From assembly GCA_021734645.1 (NCBI GenBank), contig JAIPIQ010000005.1, positions 1 through 32,592 of the forward strand: 32,592 nt of DNA, written 5' to 3'. The position numbers and the translations under genes are program-made. Positions 1 to 7,400 of the stretch are shown in pieces. Below the pieces are notes generated by a model. It ran no database searches. It was not told the origin of the DNA and was given only the letters and a program-made list of their open reading frames with translations. Position 1 is the first letter of the stretch. Every line of letters starts with the position of its first letter. The stretch is from Fidelibacterota bacterium. Its GTDB lineage: Bacteria; Verrucomicrobiota; Kiritimatiellia; JAIPIQ01.

Positions 1-1
1 C

Positions 2-532
2 CCCAGTCTCGGCGTCGCTTCGCAACCGGCCGATCTCTTTGGCGACGAACGCATCCCCGCCGTGCATGTCACGCGCGTGACGCCCCGGGCGTCGGGACTC
101 GACCCGTGGATCACGGTGGCCGTCATCAACTGGGAGGACCATGAGCGCGTGCTCACGGTGCCCATCCCCCCGGAGGCCGGGGAACGCCTGCTGGTCTGGG
201 AGTTCTTCGAACAGCGCTTCGTCGGCCTGTTTCAGCGCGGGGATTCGCTGCCGGTCGCGGTCCCGGCCCATGGGACACGACTGCTGCGCATCGCCGCGTG
301 GGCCGGCCGGTCGCTTGCGCTGCTGGGCACGGACCGGCATTTTTCCATGGGCGGCGTCGAGCTCGCCGACTGGCGCGCGGGCGACAACACGGTCGCCGCC
401 CGCGTGTGCTCGCCCTGGCCCGGCGAATTCACGCTCTGGTTCGCGGCGCCGGGGCGGGACTCCGGCGCGCCGCAAATTATCGCGCGTCGCGTGCGCGACG
501 GCGATCTACTCAATGAAAGGAATGACAGATGA
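2..532 (+). CDS. C-terminal part of a glycoside hydrolase-like protein (5' truncated by window edge)
   Basis: Open frame continues to base 2 without a stop (PSLGVASQPADLFGDERIPAVHV...). The end resembles the C-terminal beta-sandwich of alpha-galactosidase-type enzymes (VAVINWEDHERVLTVPI...). Stop TGA at 530-532. Confidence 0.5.
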   Translation, partial: PSLGVASQPADLFGDERIPAVHVTRVTPRASGLDPWITVAVINWEDHERVLTVPIPPEAGERLLVWEFFEQRFVGLFQRGDSLPVAVPAHGTRLLRIAAWAGRSLALLGTDRHFSMGGVELADWRAGDNTVAARVCSPWPGEFTLWFAAPGRDSGAPQIIARRVRDGDLLNERNDR

Positions 533-1320
533 AGACTCCCCAGTCCAACCGGCCGCCGATCATGACCGACGGTCACGCGGCGCACGCCCTGAACGGGACG
601 GATGGCGCCCGCGCCTTCACGCTCGTCGAATTGCTGGTGGTCATCGCGATCATCGGGTTGCTGATCTCCCTGCTGGCGCCGGCGCTCAAATCAGCACGGG
701 AGAGCGCGGAATCGGTCCGCTGCATGGCGGAACTACGCGAGATTGGCGTGGCCGCCCAGCATTTCGCCACCGACAAGGGCGGCTCGCTGCCTGGACGGTT
801 CTTCTACGCCGCCGATCCCGGCTATGCGGAAAAGTACAGCCTGACGCCCTACCTGGGCATCTCCCGCCCCACCAATGACCCGACCGTATTCACCTGCAAG
901 CAGATGTACGCCCGCTGGCCCAATTACCGAGGCTACGGCCGGACGCGCGCAATCAATTATTACGGCTACCGCTGGACCCAAAGCGATCCAACCAAGTCGG
1001 CGACGGATCCCAAGAACCAAAAGAACGCGCTGCCCCCCAACTTCTTCCACTCCATCAGGGCGCCTTCCCGGATGTTCTTCGTGGCCGACAGCGTCCACTT
1101 CGTGGCGTTCCCTGCGGCCGGCGCCGGCTACTATTACTACTCCGGTACCCGCCTGGTTGACTTCGCCCGCCAGACCGCCGACTACCCCGAGCGCTACCTT
1201 CACACGGGCCGGATCAATATCTGCTTCATGGACGCGCATGTCAGCGGCGTCACGGCCGCCGAGGTCCTGAAATTCGCGGAAAACAGCGACGATCCCTTCT
1301 GGCGGGGAGGGTACCAGTAA
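529..1320 (+). CDS. Pseudopilin-like protein with prepilin N-terminal methylation motif and H-X9-D(G/A) C-terminal motif
   Basis: AFTLVELLVVIAIIGLLISLLAPAL prepilin motif; C-terminal HTGRINICFMDAHVSG matches the H-X9-DG pattern. ATGA overlap with the upstream CDS. Confidence 0.9.
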   Translation: MKTPQSNRPPIMTDGHAAHALNGTDGARAFTLVELLVVIAIIGLLISLLAPALKSARESAESVRCMAELREIGVAAQHFATDKGGSLPGRFFYAADPGYAEKYSLTPYLGISRPTNDPTVFTCKQMYARWPNYRGYGRTRAINYYGYRWTQSDPTKSATDPKNQKNALPPNFFHSIRAPSRMFFVADSVHFVAFPAAGAGYYYYSGTRLVDFARQTADYPERYLHTGRINICFMDAHVSGVTAAEVLKFAENSDDPFWRGGYQ

Positions 1321-1418
1321 CTGGCAGCGCGGCGACCGAAGACGAGCCTGACACCCGGCGCCCGCGAACCCCTGCGGCGAGGGCACTTGCCCAAGGAGAA
1401 TATTTTTAAAAAAAACGC

Positions 1419-1467
1419 TTGACAAAATTGACGCAAAGGGTCAAAGTCGCGTTGAACAGTTAATCAG
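1419..1467 (+). promoter_or_regulatory. Promoter-like element: TTGACA box plus GAACAGTTAATCAG box, copy A
   Basis: AT-rich tract, TTGACA at 1419-1424, then a box 35 bp downstream. The same spacing and boxes occur at 2921-2969. Confidence 0.55.
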
Positions 1468-1506
1468 ATGGGGCGAAACGGGCCTCACAGAGAAAGGAGC
1501 ACGAGG

Positions 1507-2574
1507 ATGAAGGCAGGGCGAATGGCGCGGATCGGGTTGGCGGGCATGTTGTTGTTGGGGCTGGGCGCGGGGCAGAGTCACGCCGACGATTACTGGTGGT
1601 CGGATCCGGGGGTCGCGAATGGCCGGGCGGGCGATGGCGTCTGGGACACGACCACTTTGAACTGGACGAGTGAAGGCACCACGACGGGGGCTGAGACGTT
1701 CTTCACCTGGCGTTCGGATCAGCGGGCGCGGTTCGAGGCCGGAACCGTGACGGTCACCCTCGGGGATGACATTGAATTCACGGATAATGGGTATATGACC
1801 ATCCGCACTTCCTGCACGATTACCAGTCCCAAGGACGTGGACGGCAATTATCTCTATTCCATGAACTTCAATACCGGCACACTCCGCGACATCAACGTGA
1901 TCAATCCCAGCAACGCTCAGATGGACGTTCCGCTTACTGGAGACGATCTGTACTTTTCGTTTCGTTATGGGTGTGATCTGACCGTCGCCGCGCCGATCTT
2001 TGGCGCCACAACGGCGCTGCGAACAGATATATTGAGCACAACAAGTGTCGGGGGCTGCGACTTGTACCTCACGGCGACCAACACCTATGGTGGGGCTGCG
2101 ACCATTGCAGGACGCGTAAACACGTCGGTGACCAACGAATTCCGTGTGGTCCTGAGTGGCTCTCTGGCCAACAGCAAAATCACGTTGGAAAACGCCGGGG
2201 TGCTGCAGGGGTTGGACGCGGACAACCGGGGCTTGCTGAACTTCAACATCGCCGGGGACACCGCAGACCGGATAGACATCTATACGGACAGCCGCTTGGA
2301 ACTGGCGGATCTGAATCTCAAGCTGAATCTGAGCGGTCTGCAGACGCAAACCGAGTACGTCCTGGCGGACTATTCCTTTGGCGGCCAGTACACGGGCACG
2401 GCGTTTGCCTCCGTCACGGGGCTGGATGAGGGCTGGTCCATCGAGTACGCAGGCACGGCGACCAATCCGGATGCCATCGTGCTGGTGATCCCGGAACCGG
2501 GGACCCTGGGGCTGCTGGCGTTGGGCGCGCTGGGCTTCTGGGGCTGGCGTCGGCGGTGGGTCGCGGGGGCGTGA
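1507..2574 (+). CDS. PEP-CTERM sorting-domain protein, autotransporter-like repeat passenger
   Basis: Start at 1507 after AGAAAGGAG; signal peptide MARIGLAGMLLLGLGAGQSHA; C-terminus IPEPGTLGLLALGALGFWGWRRRW is a classic PEP-CTERM (PEP, TM helix, Arg cluster). Confidence 0.9.
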   Translation: MKAGRMARIGLAGMLLLGLGAGQSHADDYWWSDPGVANGRAGDGVWDTTTLNWTSEGTTTGAETFFTWRSDQRARFEAGTVTVTLGDDIEFTDNGYMTIRTSCTITSPKDVDGNYLYSMNFNTGTLRDINVINPSNAQMDVPLTGDDLYFSFRYGCDLTVAAPIFGATTALRTDILSTTSVGGCDLYLTATNTYGGAATIAGRVNTSVTNEFRVVLSGSLANSKITLENAGVLQGLDADNRGLLNFNIAGDTADRIDIYTDSRLELADLNLKLNLSGLQTQTEYVLADYSFGGQYTGTAFASVTGLDEGWSIEYAGTATNPDAIVLVIPEPGTLGLLALGALGFWGWRRRWVAGA

Positions 2575-2740
2575 TTCGCGCTGTCCTTAAGAAGAACACC
2601 GAGAAGCTGAGGAACTGGCTCGTAGCAGAACAGGCTCCCATAACGCCTCAGACCGTTCAGTGACCCGGTGCGGGGTTTGCTGCCGGTCAAAGGGTGGGGG
2701 GGCGTTTCCAAATGGCCCCTATTAACCCGCGACGCATATG

Positions 2741-2776
2741 GAGTGCGCCGGCAGAACGCAGCGGCGACGGCGCTTT
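2741..2776. repeat. Short hairpin-forming intergenic repeat (GAGTGCGCCGG...CGACGGCGCTTTC)
   Basis: GCGCCG (2745-2750) pairs with CGGCGC (2768-2773). Resembles the GGAGTGCGGCGGC...GCCGCTTT dispersed repeats I recall from verrucomicrobial genomes (from memory, not checked). Confidence 0.4.
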
Positions 2777-2920
2777 CCCCATTGCGGCCCGATACCGCAT
2801 GTGCGCCAGCGTACACCTCATAAATCGTCGGTTGTGACGGGTTGCAATATCTGGAATCCCCCGTGGAGGCGGGAGGACAAAAAGGCGCGAATTGCGCAGT
2901 CCATTTTTTTAAAATGCCGC

Positions 2921-2969
2921 TTGACAAGTTTCGCGGGAGAGCGCAAGCTGCCGCTGGACAGTTAAACAG
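2921..2969 (+). promoter_or_regulatory. Promoter-like element: TTGACA box plus GGACAGTTAAACAG box, copy B
   Basis: TTGACA at 2921-2926 and GGACAGTTAAACAG at 2956-2969, with the same 35-bp offset as copy A; preceded by TTTTTTTAAAA. Confidence 0.55.
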
Positions 2970-3044
2970 GCAGGGGGGGGCTTGAGGCCCCGATTGGGAC
3001 AGGAGCATGAGACAGATGAAAGCACGCAGGAAGCAGGAGTAGAG

Positions 3045-4484
3045 ATGATGCCCGCACGTCGCCCGAATGTTTTGATGATCCTGACGGATGATCATGCCGC
3101 GCACGCCTTGAGCTGCTACGGCAGCCGAATCAATACGACCCCCCACCTGGACCGGATCGCGGCGGGGGGGATGCGCTTCGACAACTGTTTCTGCACGAAT
3201 TCGATCTGCGCGCCGAGCCGGGCGTCCATCCTGACGGGCACGTATCCGCACGTGCATGGAGTGACGACTCTCTGTCCGCCTTTTGACAATCGGTTGGAGA
3301 CCTTTCCGAAGGTGCTGCAACGGCATGGTTACCGGACGGCGTTGTTTGGGAAGTGGCATCTGGGCGAGGGGCCGGAGCACCGGCCGACGGGTTTTGATGA
3401 CTGGGCGGTGCTGCCGGGGCAGGGGCGTTATTTCAATCCGATTTTTCTGGAGCCGGGGGCGGACGGGGAGGAGACGCGGGGGGTGAAGCGCGGGTACGTG
3501 ACGGACGTGATCACGGACCTGGCGCTGGACTGGCTGCGGGGGCGGGACGCGCAGCAGCCATTCTGTCTGCTGGTGCATCACAAGGCGCCGCACCGGCCCT
3601 GGCTGCCGGACGAGCGCCATGCGCACCTGTACCTGGACGAAACGGTGCCCGAGCCGGAGACGTTGCTGGACGACTACCGGAACCGGGGTGCGGCGGCGGC
3701 GGCGGCGCACATGCGGGTGGGCGTGCACATGACCATGCGCGATCTCAAGTGCGAGGTGCCGGTCGAGTTTCCCGAGGACGAGCTGCGGCGTTTTGCGTAT
3801 CAGCGTTATATCAAGGACTACCTGCGGGTGGTGGCCAGCGTGGACGACAATGTCGGCCGGCTGCTGGATTACCTGGATGAGGCGGGGTTGGCGGAAGACA
3901 CGGTGGTGGTCTACAGCTCGGACCAGGGGTTTTTCCTGGGCGACCACGGCTGGTACGACAAGCGCTTCATGTACGAGGAATCGCTGCGGATGCCGTTTCT
4001 GGTGCGCTATCCGCGCGAGGTGGCGGCGGGGACGGTCAACGGCGATATTGTCACGAACGTGGATTTTGCGCCGCTGTTCCTGGATTTGGCCGGGATCCCG
4101 GCGCCGGCCGGGATGCAGGGTCGGAGTTTCCGTCCGCTCCTGCGGGGCGAGACGCCAGCGGACTGGCCGCAAGCGATGTACTACCGGTACTGGGCGCACA
4201 ACACCCCGAGTCATCACGTCCATGCGCATTACGGCATCCGCACCCGGGCATTCAAACTGATCTATTATTACGGCGTCGGCAGCGATCTGCCCGATGCCAA
4301 CGGCGAGCCGACCCCGCCGGAGTGGGAATTGTTCGACTTGCGCACCGATCCGCGCGAGCTGAACAACGTCTACCACGACCCGGCCTATGCGGCGGTGGTG
4401 CGGGAGCTGACGGCCGCACTCGAGCGTTTGCAGCGGGAAGTGGGGGATACGCCGGTCGGCCCGTCCACGGGTGCCGGGACATGA
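3045..4484 (+). CDS. Sulfatase (type I, Cys-type formylglycine)
   Basis: N-terminal RPNVLMILTDD metal-binding motif; CAPSRASILTG FGly signature (Cys codon 3207-3209); C-terminal WELFDLRTDPRELNNVY. ATG at 3045 or 3048. Confidence 0.93.
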   Translation: MMPARRPNVLMILTDDHAAHALSCYGSRINTTPHLDRIAAGGMRFDNCFCTNSICAPSRASILTGTYPHVHGVTTLCPPFDNRLETFPKVLQRHGYRTALFGKWHLGEGPEHRPTGFDDWAVLPGQGRYFNPIFLEPGADGEETRGVKRGYVTDVITDLALDWLRGRDAQQPFCLLVHHKAPHRPWLPDERHAHLYLDETVPEPETLLDDYRNRGAAAAAAHMRVGVHMTMRDLKCEVPVEFPEDELRRFAYQRYIKDYLRVVASVDDNVGRLLDYLDEAGLAEDTVVVYSSDQGFFLGDHGWYDKRFMYEESLRMPFLVRYPREVAAGTVNGDIVTNVDFAPLFLDLAGIPAPAGMQGRSFRPLLRGETPADWPQAMYYRYWAHNTPSHHVHAHYGIRTRAFKLIYYYGVGSDLPDANGEPTPPEWELFDLRTDPRELNNVYHDPAYAAVVRELTAALERLQREVGDTPVGPSTGAGT

Positions 4485-7400
4485 AGCGGTTGTTCCGTGG
4501 AGTTGACAGGTCCCGGCGTGTGTGGGCGGGCCTGGCGCTGCTGGCGGGTCTGGCGGCGGATCCGTTGCGGGCCGTCGAGCTGCAGTATCCCCTGGCGGGC
4601 AATCTCGATCCGGGGCAGGGGACGATTGAGCTGTGGGTCCGGCCGGATGTGGATGCCCTCGAGGATCCCGGCCGGTTTTATGTACACTACCCGGTTTCAG
4701 TGCGGTGCGACGACGGTTCGGCATTGTCCCTGTTCTGGAGTCACAGCCTCGGGTATCGCGTCTCGGCCAGCCGGGCGGGCGAGGCGGTGCTCAATACGCC
4801 CGCGATGCGTCCGGTCGTACGCACCTGGGTGCGCGCCGGCACGACCGACGCCCTCGCGCCGGGCCGCTGGCATCACGTCGCAGTCACCTGGCAGGGCAAC
4901 GAACTGGCGATTTATTTCAACGGCGAGCGGGTGGCCTACACCGCCGCCAGCGCGCCCATGGTCCTGACCGATGCCGGCACGCTGCGCATCGGCACCGGCG
5001 AGAGCCGGATCGCGGTGGCGAATCTCGTCGTGTCGGGCATTGCGCGTTCGGCGGACGACCTGCGCGCGCGGCCGGCCGGTCCGGCGGTTGTGGACGAGCA
5101 TACGCTGCTACTGGACCGCTTCGCCACGGCCGAGGGGCTGGAAACCCAGGCCGAGATGATTGCCGGGTTCTCGGGCGAGACCGGCGGTCGGCTATCGGGC
5201 ACGGACTGGGTCAGCGTCGCGGGTCCTTTCGGTGGGCGGGCCTTGCAACTGTACCGCGAGCCTGGGGCGGCCGATGCGGCGCCCGAACCGCCGACGGCGG
5301 AGGCGGCGCCCGTCCGCCAGACGCCCGAAGCATTCGCGGGCCTCCGGCAGTTCGAGCAACCGCTGCTCGCGGTGCCGGCGAACTCCGCGGCAATTCGGCT
5401 GGATGGTGTGATCGAGGAGGACGAGTGGGCCGATGCCTCGCTCGTGAGCGGCTTTGTCCAGGCGGCCTTGTACAGCGAAACCGGCGGGCGGGATGTCTTT
5501 CTCATGCCCGGCGAGCACCGGATCTGGCTGAAGAGCGATGGGGCTTTTCTAAACGTCGGGTTCCAATTCGCCGGGCCGTTCCCGGACGACGCGGACCTTT
5601 TTGAATTGTGTTGGCTCGCGCCCGGCGGGGATAACCATGCCCTGACTGCCGACCGTTCGGGGCGCCTGCGCCACCGGGTTGTTTCCGCTGACAGTCGCGC
5701 GTCGGCCGCACCGGGCGCCGCCGAGGTGGGGGAATACCGCACGCAGGCGCTCGACGAAACCTGGAGTGGTGAGCTGCGCCTGGACCTGGCGCGCCTGGGA
5801 ATAGCGCCACCGCAGGCCGGCGAAAGCTGGCCGTTGGCGGTGGGGCGACGGAATCCGAAGACCGCGCGCAGCGGCTGGAGCTATCTCGGCGATGGGGAAC
5901 AGCGGCCCGAGACGTACGGCCGGATCGTCTTCACCGAGGGACTGGCGGTGCGGATTGAACGCCTGGGCGGCCTCGTCCGCAACCGGTTCGGCGCGGTCTT
6001 CGAGTGGGTGAACAAGGGTGAGCGCGCCCATACGCTCCGCCTCGAGACGGGCACCGGGCGGCTGGGGCAGGAAAGCCCGCACCGGTTGCGCCTGCCGGAC
6101 TTCCGCGCGGGCATGGCTTTCGAAGAAGAAACCCTGTTTATCGAGGACTACCGGCGCGGCGCGCAGGAAATCCCGCTGCCGCCGGGCAGCCGTGTGCGGA
6201 CGGTGGTCAGCCAGCCGATCCGTCCCGGCGTCGCCGGAATTTTCGAGTACGCGCTCGAAGCGGACGACCAGCGGCTGGCGGCCGGCACGGTGCTCTTCCG
6301 GAACCCGCGGGTATCCCTTTATCCGGTCGAGATCGCCAAGGCCCTGATCACCGAGGGGCAGGTCCGGGTCACGCTGCGGCGGGGGGCGCTGACCGGGGAA
6401 AAGGAAATCCGGCTGGTGCTTGAACAGGACGGCCGGGTGCTCGATGCGCAGACCCGGACGGTTGGCCCCGAAGACGTGGTTTTCACCCTGAACGTGGAAG
6501 CCTACGCGCCCGGTGACTATACGCTGGCCATCGCCGGCGCGCGGGGCGAGGAACGTGTGCCCCTGCGGTTGCCCGAACCACCGGTCTGGCTGGGGAATCC
6601 CCTGGGACTGGACCCCGCAACGGTGCCGCCGCCCTGGACCCCGCTCGAACTTTCCGACGATGGCCGGCGCGTGACCGCCGGCTTCAAGGCGCTGGATTTT
6701 GCGGGCGGCCTGCCGCTGCCTTCGGCCATCCGGGTCTTTGACCAGGCCCTGCTGGCGGCGCCGATCCGCCTGGTCGTGGATGACGCCGGCGGCCGTCGCG
6801 CGCTGAACGCCGGCGCCCTTGCCGTGCGCGAACAAGGCCCGGGCCGGGCGGTCTATACCAGCCAGGTCGCCGACCAGGCCACCCGCATCTCCGCGAAGGT
6901 CCAAGTCGAGTTCGACGGTTTTACCTGGGTCGAACTGGCGCTCGAACCGGCCGGGACCCTGCGGGAATTCACGCTCGAGATTCCCCTGCGGGCGGAGGTG
7001 GGCCGATTCTATACCAAGTTGTATGAGGGGCTCCCGCGGCCGGTTGGAAAGTATGCCTGGGAAGAGCGGGTCTGGGCGGGCGCAATTCCGGAGGAGGGGA
7101 TGCGCTTGGGATTCTGCGCCGCGGTGTGGGTCGGGGCGCCCGGCGGCGGCCTCGAGTGGCTCACCGAATCCAACCGCAACTGGCATAACCGGGAGCACGA
7201 AACGCACGCCATCGAAATCCTCCGGGAACCCGGCATCACGCTCCTGCGCATCCGGTTTGTGGATGTGCCGGTGGAGAGCGCCGAACCGCTCGAGTATGCC
7301 TTCGGCCTGACGCCCACCCCGATGCGCGACAACCGCACGGCCCTGAACTACTACCGGGATATCGCCGAGGTGGGCTGCGGCAAGTTTCATGCGAGCGGTG

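Noticed and set aside
2738-2965. 75-aa intergenic ORF (MECAGRTQRRRR...)
   Set aside because: Begins in a hairpin repeat and runs through the promoter-like element of the sulfatase operon; no coding signature.
3693-3716. (GCG)n run in the first sulfatase
   Set aside because: Short in-frame Ala tract in a GC-rich gene; not distinctive enough to report.
2370-4724. 784-aa minus-strand ORF over the sulfatase
   Set aside because: Overlaps a confident sulfatase and has low-complexity Pro/Arg/His composition; shadow ORF.
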